From Atherinomorus stipes (lineage: Eukaryota; Chordata; Actinopteri; Atheriniformes; Atherinidae), in NCBI GenBank assembly GCA_023101725.1, contig JALJCO010013407.1:1-64000 (forward strand): a stretch of DNA of 64,000 bases, read 5' to 3'. This document shows positions 13,971 through 25,173 of the stretch, one piece after another. The position numbers and the translations under genes are program-made. The notes under the pieces are model-generated. The model searched no databases and was not told the origin of the DNA. It worked only from the letters and a program-made list of their open reading frames with translations. How positions within the stretch are numbered: position 1 is the first letter of the stretch; every line of letters begins with the position of its first letter.

Positions 13971-14079
13971 CCTTGTTTATGCAGAGCTCAGCCAGGACCC
14001 TTTTTAACTCCACGTACACACAGCAGCAGCACATGCAAACACACACTTGTGCAGCAGGAGCAGGAGCAGCACTGAAAAG

Positions 14080-14310
14080 ATCACTGGTTTCCCCCTGTTA
14101 TGCAAATGCATCAAAACGCTTGAGTGAGAATTATATATGAATCCAATGAGGCTTTTTCTCTCTTTTAGAAATGCTTAGCCACAAGTAGTGAGAGCTCTCA
14201 ATGGCAAGCGTCCGCTTCACTCCCTGGCCATGCGTATTATTCAGCTTGACGAGACGCAAACTGACATAAGCACCCGGGCTCACTTTCACCCACTGGCAAT
14301 CCGATTATAT
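14080..14310. promoter_or_regulatory. Candidate conserved non-coding element upstream of dbx1
   Basis: Contains octamer ATGCAAAT, gaattatatatgaatcc and a complex, non-repetitive stretch (catgcgtattattcagcttg, gacataagcacccggg). The overlapping 147-codon reading frame has no recognisable domain. Function is inferred from position and texture only. Confidence 0.3.
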
Positions 14311-15183
14311 GGCCAACACGGCATCAATGCTGCAGGGCCAACAGGCAGTGAAGTCCGTCAAGCATCCCCTCCTCCACCCAAGCCCCTTCTTTCTCCATTC
14401 ATACCACCTTCTTCTTCGTCGTCTTCAACTGCCCCTGTGCTGCAGCCCCTCCCAAACACACTTGCATACACACTTCCTCAGATGTCAAGCCGAAGTAAAC
14501 AAGTCTCCACTGCAGACTTCTCAAACACCAGCCATTACCCCCAAGAAAATCTGTTGAAAAGTGTATTCTTTTTTAAAAGGACAGTTTCTTTCTCTATGAA
14601 TGACTTAACTAATTATTTTCCTTTTATTTAATAATGACTTCCAAAACATAAAGCTGAAAAACTCAAGTATTTTGTTGCCATTTATTTTAAATCTATGACA
14701 GACTGAACTTTGCCGACTGTGCAGTACCGCAGAGCACAAAGACAGTGTTAGGCAGCTGCATGCGGTGGCCTTCTGAACCCTGTCCATCGCCTGTTCCTTC
14801 AATAATCATCAGATATTATCCGCAATATCTATATCAAACAAGTACTGCAGGTCATCCTGGCCAGGAGAGTCACCACTAATGTCACAATAGGGCTCCTAAA
14901 CTAAACCGGTGTTGACAACCACACAGCCAGGCCGCCTTTCCCGTGCTGCGCAGTGACGCTTGGGTCCTCAGACAGGGCACCCGTTGAAGCAGTGGGTGTT
15001 TACATGACGCTACCCCAAAAGACTGCCAGGTGCTGGGGGGGAGGCTCCTCTTGCAAATCGCCCCAGATCCGTGAAACTAATGTAGAGATGAGATTAAACT
15101 TGCAGAGAGATACATTTGCAATTGATTAATGCTGAGCCACTGTGACAAATTGTAAATACTTTTGAAGGAGTGTGTGCAGCCCT

Positions 15184-15233
15184 TGGTGTGTGTGCGTGTG
15201 TGTTTGTGGGGGTGTGTGTGTGTGTATGTATGT
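15184..15233. repeat. GT-rich microsatellite
   Basis: Imperfect (TG)n with TTTG and TATG interruptions. Confidence 0.8.
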
Positions 15234-15484
15234 GTGCCTTTAAAGAGTATTGGCAGATTACTGCTAAAACTTAAACACTTAATTAAACAACTAATTTGAC
15301 ACCTTATTCTCTGTATTTTGCAGCACCTGATGTTTTTGTGGAAAACCAAAATTAAAAACATTCAAATGTGAGTAAATTAATTTCAGATAGTTTAACAATC
15401 CAGCAAAAGATGCTCCACCTGCCTGCCTGTCCCCTCTAAAAACAAGGATTTAGAGGACTACTGTGCTTCCTCTGCACCCCTCTG

Positions 15485-15575
15485 TTTTGTCTGGTATTAA
15501 TGAGCAATTAACTTTGCATACAAGGTCACGGACAATAGTATTGGTTGTCAGATTATGCTAATGCTGTTGGCGGTG
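15485..15575. promoter_or_regulatory. Candidate developmental enhancer core
   Basis: Dense factor-type motifs within 90 bp: ggtattaatgagcaattaac (homeodomain), tttgcat (POU), acAAGGTCAc (nuclear-receptor half-site), acaatag (SOX) and ttatgctaat. It lies 6 kb upstream of dbx1. Not tested for conservation. Confidence 0.35.
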
Positions 15576-17051
15576 GCTGCACTGAAAGAGGACAGGGAAT
15601 CCCTGTGAATAGAGAGGGTTGTGGCCTTTCTCCAAGATTAGAAAATGATATGCAAACTGTACCAACATGCTCTTTAAGAAGATTAGGACACCACTCGACA
15701 TCCATACTGACAACTGCTAATAAATGAACAGTGAAAAGGGGGAGGCAAGTGTCCCTGTCTGGATCAAAAAGAGCAGTTAAGCTCTGAAACTTTCAGCAGC
15801 TTGAAAGCAGTACTTTTGAGCTGAAGTTTGGACAGTACTGGGGTTGTGAAATGCATGGTTTTAATGATGTTATTTTTATGAGTTGTAAAATTTGGTGGGG
15901 GCGAAGCTGAGATCAAAAACTGATGACAAAAGCCCAACTGAAAGAATTCAATGTGGGGCGAGTCAAACAAAAAAGAGCCTGGGGTGAAACTAAGAAGTTG
16001 AACTCCCATGACCAAGTGAGAGGGAACAGGTGCAGCCAAGAGTTCATACAGAGCGCTTTGTGCACCGATGGCTTCAGTCCATTTGGGGTAGAAGGAGGGG
16101 CCCATGTTTAATACAAAGTTAATATCGATTTAATGCTTGTCACTGTTCTTCTGAATCTTGTGGCATTGCTAATTCGCTCAGCGTTGAGCTGAGCTTTTGC
16201 GCCGCCTGTGCCAGATGCTGCAGAGACCTTCGGTACTGCAGTGAGACGAGGTGAAGCCGCGGCCAAAACACCCCAAGTGGGAGCTGCTGCTGAGGTGAAG
16301 CCCGGTCACTAACTGAAACCACTGAAATAGATGTTTGGTTAACTGCACATGGCAGGAGCAAGGACTCACTGCAGCTTCATCTCCAGTATTTTCAGACTGT
16401 GATATTAAAATGAGCAATGTGCTTAAACCTGGAATAACCAGATGAATGATGCAAAAGTGGTCCAAACAGCAAGATTATCCAAATAAATTATTTCTTACTT
16501 TTACATTAATGATTCATTTTTTTATGTGTAGTAATGCAGGAATTTTGATGTACCTGATTGTGCAGCGAATCTCAACAAACATATGGATTGTCTGTATGAC
16601 ATCTCCTTATGTAATCTAACAATCTGTTTGATTTCGCTTATTCATTTAAAATCTAAACTTGCATCAAGATAATTTTCATATTAAGTTTAATAAAACCATT
16701 TCTAAGCCAATTTCCATTGTTTGTGTGTATGGTGTATATACAAAATTACAATTAGTTGGCATAATATTAAAAATATGTGTTTATGGCTATCAAATTCAGC
16801 TCTCGTTATAATATGTCTGAGCTTGAAGAACTTTTAGTATTTTGTAAAAGAAAAAAAAATATATAGGAAAAAATAAGATTATTCTGGTAAAATCAGTTTT
16901 TTCCTGTAAGGGAAAAGGCCTAACTGGTGGGAATAGTTAAATTAAAAGAACCACAATGCAACCTCACACTGGACTGTGTAATTGAAATGTTGCCTCAAAA
17001 CATACACGCACAAAAAGAAAAGCTAAATTACATATTTACACTTTACAGGTA

Positions 17052-18220
17052 CTACCCAAAAAATTAGAATATCCGGAAAAAGTTCATGTATTTCTGTAAT
17101 TCAACTTAAAAGTTGCAATTTGCATATTGTTTAGACAAATATGTGAATCAATATATTTCAAGCTTTTGTTTGTTTGGATGTTGCTGATTAGGACTTTCAG
17201 CTTTAGAAAACCTCAAATTTAAAAAACTAAAAAAATGAGAATACGTGAAAAGCTCCAGTATTGTAGCTCAGAGTGTCACATTCTAATCAGGTAAGTAACC
17301 TAAAACACCTCCATAAGTGCCCCGAGCCTTTTAAAAAGTCCCTGTCTTGGTTTAAAAGAATTCACAATCATGGGGAAGACTGCTGATCTGACAGTTGTAC
17401 AGAAAAATTGACTCCCTGCACAAGGTGGGAAAGACACAAAAAGTGATAGCAAAAGAAGCTGGATGTTCTCTGAGTGCTGTCTCAAAGCACATTAATGGAC
17501 AGTTAAGTGGAAGGAGGAAGTGTGGAAGAAAACGGTGTTCAAGCCAGAGGGCTGACAGCAGCCTGGAGAAGATGGTCAGGAAAGAGCCTTTCAGAAGTGT
17601 GGAGGACTTCATAAGGAATGGACCTGTGAGCTTCATCAAGTCCAGCATAAAAGCAGCCGTCTACCAGGACCTTTTGGAGCACTTCATGCTTGCTTCAGCA
17701 GCCAGCTGTATGAGGATGCAGACTTAATCTTCCAGCAAGACTTGGCACCTGCCCACATTGCCAAAAGTACAAAATCTTGGTTCAACAACCATGGGATCAC
17801 CATGTTGATTGGCCCGCAAACTCACCTGACCTGAACCCCATCGAAAACATGTGGGGCATTGCCAAGAGAACGCTGAACGGGAAGAGACCAAACAAAAAAA
17901 GAAGAGCTCAAGGCTGTGATGGAAGCATGTTTGTCTTCCATAACACCTGAGATATGCCAGAAGCTGGTTGCATCCATGCCATGCCAGGTTAAGGCAGTCA
18001 TTTAAGCAAAAGGGGCCCCAACCAAGTACTAAGTATGCAAAATTTTACTTTAGGAGGCCCGAGGTTTTCTTAAGCTGCAAGTCCTAATCAGCAACATTCA
18101 AACAAATAAAAGCTATATTGGTTTGCATATTATTTGTCTATACAGTATGTAAATTGCACCTTTTAAATTGAATTATAGAAATACATTAACTTTTTCACAA
18201 TATTCAAATTTTTTGGGTAG
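17052..18220 (+). mobile_element. Decayed Tc1/mariner-family element
   Basis: Ends are CTACCCAAAAAATTAGAATA and, reversed, CTACCCAAAAAATTTGAATA. The inverted repeats extend about 170 bp each (tgttgctgattaggact on both sides), as in IR/DR-type Tc1 elements. A TA precedes the left end; the right flank reads TT, so one copy of the TA duplication is mutated. Confidence 0.85.
17370..18004 (+). pseudogene. Tc1-type transposase remnant
   Basis: ATG at 17370 opens MGKTADLTVVQKN and hits a stop after a small deletion. The downstream frame (17395-17727) keeps the paired helix-turn-helix segment DSLHKVGKTQKVIAKEAGCS and HINGQLSGRRKCGRKR. An internal deletion then removes much of the catalytic core, including the first Asp region. 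Traces of the later catalytic motifs remain (QQDLAPAH and PDLNPIENMWG) in shifted frames. About 635 nt remain of an expected ~1 kb. Not functional. Confidence 0.85.
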
Positions 18221-18739
18221 TTCCTTAGTAAAATGGTCACACTTGGTCAAACTATAAACTAGATTTTTAATGATGCAAACCCGTCACAACTGACTGCAAA
18301 ACATATTCAGAAACTCTGTGTGAGGAGGAAGCTGGATAGTCTATTTCACCAAAGTGTTGTGTTCCAGGACCAGTTTTGAGTTTATTCACCAAACGTATCT
18401 TAACATACAAGTTCTGGTTGGGTTATGAAAGTAAAACATGTTGGGGTGGAGGGATTAATTGTTATGGTTACAGGTGGACATCACATTGCTACGACGATTG
18501 TTTAAACAGGTAAAAGAAAAACATTAAGCTCACAATCTCACAAGAGTCTCAGTTCTGAGCAAATGTACCTTTGCTGGGTTGAAACTAATAGGAGCCTTTC
18601 TGGAGTTGGACGCTGAGTGAATGGCTTCAGGGTTGAGATGGATGAACTGCTGACCGGTGTCATATACGAGGCTGCAACCAGTCAGCACAATCTGTTCATC
18701 CCAGTTTGTGAAAAGATGGGGAGTTTCCTTCTCTTGATG

Positions 18740-18900
18740 CGCTCACGTCACTGATAAATAATGAGGGAATAATAAACAGTCAACCACCTGTCGGACCCGC
18801 GGCACAATAAGACGGCCCATTGAGAGCCTCTCATGCATGGGTAACATATTTACTCAATCCCCTTTCACTTAACGAGGCAGAAAGAACCCCAAGACAATGG
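18740..18900. promoter_or_regulatory. Candidate regulatory element upstream of dbx1
   Basis: Non-repetitive stretch with gataaataatgagggaataa, E-box caacCACCTGtc, and agagcctctcatgcatgg. Texture suggests a conserved non-coding element; unproven. Confidence 0.3.
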
Positions 18901-21120
18901 TTAAGTTCATCTGTTTGGTAAACTGTAATATGGCCCTGTCCAACTTATCTGTTTAAAAAAATCGTAGGCCTGCTAGCTTTAATCAAAACAAAGGAGGGGC
19001 GAAAAACAGAAATACGATTATGAAACAGCTTAAGGCAAATTCAGAAACAAAGTTTTTTGAACGTGAGAAATGACAGTGAGTCATTCTGCGCAAAAAGGAG
19101 GAAAATGCGACACGGTTTGTCTTTTTATTTTGCCTGGAGTCTTCTTGTTGTTTATAATGACCAAGATATTATCATGCAGGCCTACTATTAATCTTTGATC
19201 TGATTCTACACTCATGCAGCAAATGTGATCATCCCTGCGGGAATAATAGTTTACCCTATAGAATAAGGAATATCCGGTATGAATATTATTGGTAAATTGA
19301 TATATATTGATGTGATCGCATAAATTTCATGAAAGAAGACAAAGCATGCTACAAACTTTCACTGACAAGTTAATGATAATTTAGAATATCTGATGGAGAC
19401 ACATTTAATACCTTTTAAATTCAAACATGAGTTGCTGAATCCCTGTAGGACAATAATAAGGGGAGGGATTGTTAATGGTGGCGATATTTCTGAGATGTGC
19501 TTTTAATGGCTTTAATTCAGCCGCAGCCAGCTGTTTTTACTCGGCCTGGTAAAGGAGCGGGGGACGTGGCAAGCTTGCAAAGCTCGTAGAAATTAGTCTC
19601 GGTCAGCCAGAGCAGCCCATGCTTCCTGCTAACCATCTGCTTACCGCTCACAAAAGAGGGATTTCGGGCAGCCGAGTAAAGGAATATAGGCTAATAAAAA
19701 AGCTTTGAAGGTCTCGTTACTTATTGAAGGTGTAGCTGCGGGGACGGAGCGCTGCGTTAACGCCTGCTTGTGCGTCCTGCGTGCGCCCATTGAGAAGACG
19801 CACCTCCTGATAAGCATTGACTCTGTATAGGATCATTTCACGGAGGCGTTCCCTTTTAATTATCCGATTGTACCCAATTTTTATTTGATTAATGTAGAGC
19901 TATTTTAAACTGATCTGAATGATAAAAGTGAACATTTTGCATTAACCAGAAGACCAGATGAATGACGACCACAGACTTGCACAAGTGTTTTTTTTTATTT
20001 ATCTATTTATTTATTTTAGAAAAGAACAGAAACTATAATTAAGTCATCTTTAATATTTTTGGGTTCTTGATATTGCACGTCGACCAAAATACTAAGACGC
20101 TTTGCAAAAAAGAAGTATTCTGTCGTATTTTTGGAAAAGTTGTATAGACTTTATAAATCTTACTTCAATAAAAAAAAAAAACGTCCTGTAGTTGCGACAT
20201 AAAATAGAGAAATAGGATTATGAAACTACTTCAGGAAAAGCAGATTAAAATGTGGGAAAAAAAATAGTTTGGAAACTGAGATTTAGGCTAAAACAATTTG
20301 ATTTTTTTAAAATCTCAAACTGGTAATAATTCTCCTCCTCTTCTGTGAGTATCCAACACATTTTCGTCTGATTGCTTTGCTTTAACGGGTTTCGTGGAGG
20401 GGGGGATTGACAGAACACGACTATCAGGCTCCACGTCGCTTTAATAAGATTTTTATATGGGGGTCTATGTCCGCTCATATGAATGCGTTTTAAATCAAAT
20501 CACAGATGCACTTTTATTCAGCCAGTTAAAATAGCAGAACAAAACCGTCTTTAGAAATGAAGCTTTTTTAATTCCACTGGGCCTGAGAGAGGGAAAGAGA
20601 AAAGGGCCGAGGGGCGCCTCCTCCGCAGCTGAGGGTGACAGTTAGTTCATGGTTAACAGGATCAGGAGCGCACGGCCCGGGCCGCACACTTCTCCTGTGC
20701 GCTCTGAGCTGCGGCTGTGCGCACTGAATGAAGTCTGAGCAAAAGAGTGATATTTAACACATCTGTTAAAGCGTTTTGATAGCAGAAATCCGTTTAAGAC
20801 ATTATTCCATGACGAAGGCCAGATTGAGTGTTGAGAATCCTATGAAACCTAAAAGTGATTTACATGTGATGCTGCCAAAGCCTGTAGCCAATGTAGAAAA
20901 TAGATTTTTCTTTTGTATTCATTCATTTTTATACACTTTGCCCAATTCAGTTTTTGTTTTTTTTTAATCATTGTTATTATAATGGTTTAAAATCTGCTTT
21001 TTGAGCAAATGTTTTATGTAGTTTAACACCGAAAAATACTGTGCACCTTTTTAAAATCCTATACTGTAACAGAAAACACTTGAAGGAAAAAAAAAAAAAA
21101 AAAGAAGCATCTTTTAAAAG
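18901..21120. other. dbx1 upstream intergenic, no gene seen
   Basis: No coding exon recognised. GC- and CpG-richer patches lie at 19540-19860 and 20580-20720 (for example gcacggcccgggccgcac), which may be parts of a CpG-island-like promoter shoulder. Confidence 0.4.
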
Positions 21121-21330
21121 AATTAATTGAAAGTCCCAATATAGTACTTAAATCTGAGGATTGCGTTTTAATTAGGCCGCTCGCCTCTGCTAAACAAAGT
21201 AAATTGAAAGGAAAGTGGTCAACATGCAAAATTGATGACCGAGCCTCTATTGTGCTCTTTGCATTGTGTATTGCTTGCTTATGAAGTCTAATGCAATCAT
21301 AAATTGCGTTTTCTAGCCAATCAGCGGGCC
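21121..21330 (+). promoter_or_regulatory. dbx1 proximal regulatory segment (candidate)
   Basis: Contains homeodomain-type sites (aattaattgaaa, ttttaattagg), an octamer-like TTTGCAT flanked by two ATTGTG SOX-like motifs, and the CCAAT box, directly upstream of the TATA box. It is richer in recognisable developmental factor sites than its surroundings. Conservation was not tested, so function is inferred. Confidence 0.45.
21317..21321 (+). promoter_or_regulatory. CCAAT box of dbx1 promoter
   Basis: The sequence tagCCAATcagcg is a classic NF-Y type box with the usual ATCAG-like context, placed about 110 bp upstream of the TATA box. Confidence 0.6.
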
Positions 21331-21427
21331 GGGGGATGCGGCATGAAAGCGACCCATGTGGAGAACTTTGTTGAGCTCTATTGTTGAGGCTGTCAGCCTT
21401 GAGATGAGAGCTGGGGGGGCTGGCTGC

Positions 21428-21434
21428 TATAAAA
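21428..21434 (+). promoter_or_regulatory. dbx1 TATA box
   Basis: TATAAAA lies 162 bp upstream of the dbx1 ATG, so transcription should start near 21458-21462. A CCAAT box sits about 110 bp further upstream (21317-21321). Confidence 0.75.
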
Positions 21435-21595
21435 CTCGTCTCCCCAGAGTGAGAAGCTAGAGCAGTTAGCAGGCATTCACACGACTGATTCCTCCCAGCT
21501 GACCCTCGGAGTATTTCTGATTTCACAGAGTGATTTTTTTTTCTTTTTAAAAATTCTTATAGTGACTTTTATTTTTTCCTCGTAAAGCTGGGACC

Positions 21596-21962
21596 ATGAT
21601 GATCCCAAGTGTCATAGCACCTCCGGCCCTCTACCCGGGGCTGTACCGGCCCACCGCAGCACTGCCGCTCCACCAGACTTTACCAACCGCTTTTCCGAAC
21701 CATTCCAGCTTCCTAGTAGAGGATCTGCTCCGCATAAGCCGCCCAGCCGCATTCATAAACCGGACTGTCCCACCAGCCAGCGCATCTTTGCCAAACGTTA
21801 CCACTACCTTGTCGTTCAGTGGCGCATCCGCGGAGCGCGCACTGGCCACTTCCGCGGTGACGCGCGAATCGTGCTCACCGAAAACTTCAGTGACGAGCAG
21901 CAAGGACCCATGTTTTCTCAAGTTTGGAGTTAGCGCCATTCTCGCACCATCACCAAAGACTG
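21596..21962 (+). CDS. dbx1a: dbx1 exon 1
   Basis: This exon holds the start codon and residues 1-122, including the eh1-like FLVEDLLRI segment and CSPKT/SSKDP. Donor is ACTG|GTGAGT; the exon ends in phase 1 (single G carried over). Confidence 0.95.
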
Positions 21963-24248
21963 GTGAGTTGACAGAAATGTCTCTGTGTCTTGAATTTGAA
22001 CTGATGACTGTTTTGGTTTTCAAATCGAGGAATGATTTTAACGTGTGACGTTTTCTCCACAGCGTCTTCACCTCCTGCAGCCCACAGCCTGCACTCTAAG
22101 ACCTTCCCCGTTCCCTGCTTCGAGGGGGCTTTTCACCCCATCTTCAGGACACCTTATTTACCAGGTAGGCACATCTTTGATGTCTTTCTCCTCGATGGCC
22201 TTTAGAATTCTTCCTGTGCTAATTGCATTTAAATGCTGTCACCCCGTCTTATATTTTAACCAAAACGGTGGAAGAAAAGGGACAAACAGCCAGAAAAGAA
22301 GAAATCACTGTCTTATTAATGGGGACCGCAGGCTCTGGCCCCTGCCACAGCTAACCCACCCACCCCCTAATTAACCAATTATCCCAAATCGTCACGCTCT
22401 AAATTTGAGGCGGGGTGGCGAGTTATAGTTTCCCTGCTTCCCATTGGGGGCGTTTTGGCATTTCTCTGGCCCTGCGTTTTCCCACAGCGCCGGAGGGGCC
22501 ACCGGGCCACTGTGGCGGTAACAAAGCCCCCAACACCGTGACCAATTTGGTCAGCTCCCACCGGGCAAACCACCCACACACCCAGGAGAGTGACTTTTAC
22601 CAGGCGGGCCAAAGGCGTGAACCAGTCATGCACTAATTTCCCTATTAGGCGCTATTGAGAGTTTTCAATATTCTCACAAGACCACATAGTGCGTCGTTGT
22701 TCCAGATTCTGCTGCGGCTGCAGGGCAGCTACAGTGACTCCAGTGAGCAGAGAGAAGTGTCCCGCGCTGTGGGGTTCAAAAGTAAACTTTCGCATGCCAA
22801 CTGCGTCCCAAAATGGAGAAAATTTCCCCCTCAAGCTGCATGGCCGATGGGTTACTATTGACCTTCCTATCAATCTGTGCCTTAAACGTTCCTGTATTCT
22901 CTAACCGGACCAATCAACGAGTTGAGCTAAAGAATAATCCCTTAGAAAAGTCTATAAAGTCGCTAGTCCCTGCTTTCATTGAGACAAATCATAATGGAGA
23001 TGGAGTCTATTCATGGGCTCAGCTGAATGCCTCAGCAAAACAACTCCAGCGTCTTGAATAGCTTTTCGTGTTCATTTAATGAAAATGATTTGAGGGCACG
23101 AAGGGGGGAAAAAAGCGTCATTCCCCTCCACTCTTCGCTCCCCCCGCCTGGCATCAGTATTCTGGTATGCAGTTGTGTTTAGTTTGAAAGTGTAAATCTC
23201 CTTTTGTTGCGATAATATATGGCCTTCGCCGCCTGTCCAGAGTCTTTTCTGCGTTAGTTCATTACTACACAATTACCGTTCACGGTTTATTAACTCCTCT
23301 ATCCGCCCTCACAGGGTTCCTTAAAGGATATTCCATCTCTTTACCATACCAATGCGGTTGAGGACCGGCCAATGTGCTAATTAGTCACCTCGTGCCATTT
23401 CACTCAAAACGGAGACGTATTGCTCTGATCCAAAATGGGAAAACTATGGTCTTAAGCAGGAATCATATTCATATAGTAACCAAGAGGCTTTCAGAAGCCC
23501 AAGCGAGATTTTTTATATTTAAAAAAATATATTTTCAAGCAGTTACAGGCTTTTGTTTTACTTTAACAACTTAATCTATGTCAAATGGGTTGGGTTTTAA
23601 AGATAAAAATGCTTAAATTTTCTCTGTTTGCTCTGTTTGTATGCAGCATCTTCCTCCGTTGTTCCGATCCCTGGGACCTTTTCGTGGCCCCTGGCCGCCA
23701 GAGGGAAACCCCGCAGAGGGATGCTGAGGAGGGCAGTGTTTTCCGACGTCCAGCGCAAAGCCTTGGAGAAAATGTTCCAGAAACAGAAATACATCAGCAA
23801 GCCCGACAGGAAGAAACTGGCTTCTAAACTTGGCCTCAAAGACTCGCAGGTAACTTCATCTGAAGAGTTCAAAATATTCATAAACCAGGCTTGATCGTGC
23901 GTAAAGGCGCGGCTGAGCGTTCTGGTTTGCAGAAACCTTTTTGACTTACCGCTTTCTCACCTTTTCCAGGTGAAAATCTGGTTTCAGAACCGACGAATGA
24001 AGTGGAGGAACTCAAAGGAACGAGAGCTGCTGTCGTCCGGTGGATGCCGGGAGCAAACGCTGCCCACCAAAGCTAACCCGCACCCGGATCTCAGCGACGT
24101 GGGCAAAAAGTCCTCAGCCGAGGATGAAGAGGAAGAAGATGATGAAGAGAGAATGAGGGCGGCAAGGTCCAGCATTTCTTCTCCCTCTCTCTCCAGTAAG
24201 CACTCGGACTTCTCAGAGTCAGATGAAGAAGAAATAACGGTATCTTAA
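21596..24248 (+). CDS. dbx1a: Dbx1 homeodomain transcription factor (4 exons)
   Basis: Four exons join in phase: 21596-21962, 22063-22164, 23647-23849 and 23970-24248 (stop TAA 24246-24248), giving 316 residues. The homeodomain is about residues 181-240, with recognition helix KIWFQNRRMKW (Gln50, Asn51 = Q230, N231). An Engrailed-type repression motif FLVEDLLRI lies at about 39-47 and a second hydrophobic motif FLKFGVSAIL at about 108-117. The C-terminus is acidic and ends EEEITVS, as in Dbx1 of other vertebrates. In the family, Dbx1 is a nuclear repressor that specifies V0 interneuron progenitors and some hindbrain and diencephalic neurons. The start is the first ATG after a TATA-type promoter and begins MMIPSVIAPPA, as I remember fish dbx1a. 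The neighbour nav2 supports the DBX1 locus. The a-versus-b paralogue call is inference; the Dbx1 call is firm. Confidence 0.97.
22063..22164 (+). CDS. dbx1a: dbx1 exon 2
   Basis: 102 nt after acceptor ttttctccacag. It encodes a Pro-rich linker with KTFPVPCFEGAF, related to the KTF..P.FEGSF segment of Dbx1. Donor is CCAG|GTAGGC; phase 1 on both sides. Confidence 0.93.
22365..22470. promoter_or_regulatory. Candidate enhancer in dbx1 intron 2
   Basis: cctaattaaccaattatccc puts two homeodomain-type sites side by side in the 1.5 kb intron 2, followed by a CCATTGG and GC-rich boxes. Low-confidence inference of autoregulation or homeodomain input. Confidence 0.3.
23647..23849 (+). CDS. dbx1a: dbx1 exon 3 (first three quarters of homeodomain)
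   Basis: 203 nt. It encodes SSSVVPIPGTFSWPLAARG and homeodomain positions 1-44. The intron falls between homeodomain residues 44 and 45, a common position in homeobox genes. Donor is TCGCAG|GTAACT. Confidence 0.96.
23970..24248 (+). CDS. dbx1a: dbx1 exon 4 (recognition helix and acidic tail)
   Basis: Starts after cttttccag with GTG AAA ATC TGG, the third helix. It continues with KERELLSSGGCREQTLP, an acidic Glu/Asp run, then KHSDFSES and EEEITVS before TAA. Confidence 0.96.
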   Translation: MKIWFQNRRMKWRNSKERELLSSGGCREQTLPTKANPHPDLSDVGKKSSAEDEEEEDDEERMRAARSSISSPSLSSKHSDFSESDEEEITVS

Positions 24249-24645
24249 TTTATTTAAAAAGCAAATATGGACTCATAACCCTTAACGAGACTGCCCAGAT
24301 TTGCAAGAAGCTGCTGCCCAGAAACATCAAACCACAAATGTCACTGTTTACAGCTTCATTGGTGCACGTGCGCGCTGGACAGGATCTACTTCCAAGACAC
24401 AGTTTGCTGTTTTGCACAGCTTTGTATAATTGTACAGTATTTTGTACAATTTTGTATGGAGATTTTAAGCCAAGAATATTGAGTTACTTTTTTTTGGTTT
24501 GACATTAGAATTGTTTATTGAAATTGTAGCTGTTTCCTTAATAATTTATATTAATTTGTTTAAGTAATTTGTATGATGTGATGTGTATATAAATGTTTAT
24601 TTCACTTTTTTGTACAAACGCCAAATAAAATTGTAAACAATTCAA
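24249..24645 (+). other. dbx1a: dbx1 3' UTR
   Basis: AT-rich stretch from the TAA to just past the AATAAA signal at 24624-24629. GT-rich sequence (tgtggttgtttt) follows at 24653 onward, as expected downstream of a cleavage site. Confidence 0.75.
24624..24629 (+). terminator. dbx1 polyadenylation signal AATAAA
   Basis: AATAAA with a GT-rich element 24-35 bases downstream. It faces the nav2 signal at 24709-24714 on the other strand. Confidence 0.75.
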
Positions 24646-24708
24646 ACAAGAATGTGGTTGTTTTCAAGAAAAGTGCACATTAACAACCTTCAATCATAAA
24701 TAATCAAT

Positions 24709-24714
24709 TTTATT
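24709..24714 (-). terminator. nav2 polyadenylation signal (AATAAA on minus strand)
   Basis: The + strand reads TTTATT. It is the last good signal before the convergent dbx1 3' end, about 80 bp away. Confidence 0.6.
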
Positions 24715-25157
24715 GAATCACAATAACTTAAGACTAGTACAGTGATATCAGATTTAATTCTCCAAGGCCTGGACAGACAAGTGATGACAAACTGCATCAA
24801 TCCGCTCTGATGTAAAGAGACTGTACACAAAATACTCCGGTTCAAGTATCGTACCAAATCGGCTACAAAAGGTCATCAAAATGCTGCAAGATAAACTATT
24901 TACAAAGTTATGTTACATGTAGAAAATGTACATGGCTAAGAAGGCTAAACATTCATTGAGTTTGTGTAGTAAAACAACAGACCAGTCAAATGCTTCAACA
25001 TCCACATCCCTCAGAGCAGGCTTTACACAGACGGAGTCACGCTCTTTGTGCTTACAAAGACAGTAGCAGGACAGCCTTTATGGAATAAACACACACATAT
25101 ATATAAAGATTATTGGACATAAATCTGAACTTCTGAAGGCAGTGCTGAAAACTGCTT

Positions 25158-25173
25158 GGGGGGGGGGGGGGGG
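25158..25173. repeat. 16-bp poly(G) run in nav2 3' UTR
   Basis: Uninterrupted G on the + strand, so poly(C) in the nav2 transcript. Confidence 0.85.

Noticed and set aside
14188..14631. 147-codon + strand frame upstream of dbx1
   Set aside because: No recognisable domain, Ser/Pro-rich by composition, no splice or promoter support. Better explained as open by chance within a possible non-coding element.
21059..22071. Minus-strand frames opposite the dbx1 promoter and exon 1
   Set aside because: They are antisense shadows of the GC-rich promoter and coding exon with no independent family match.
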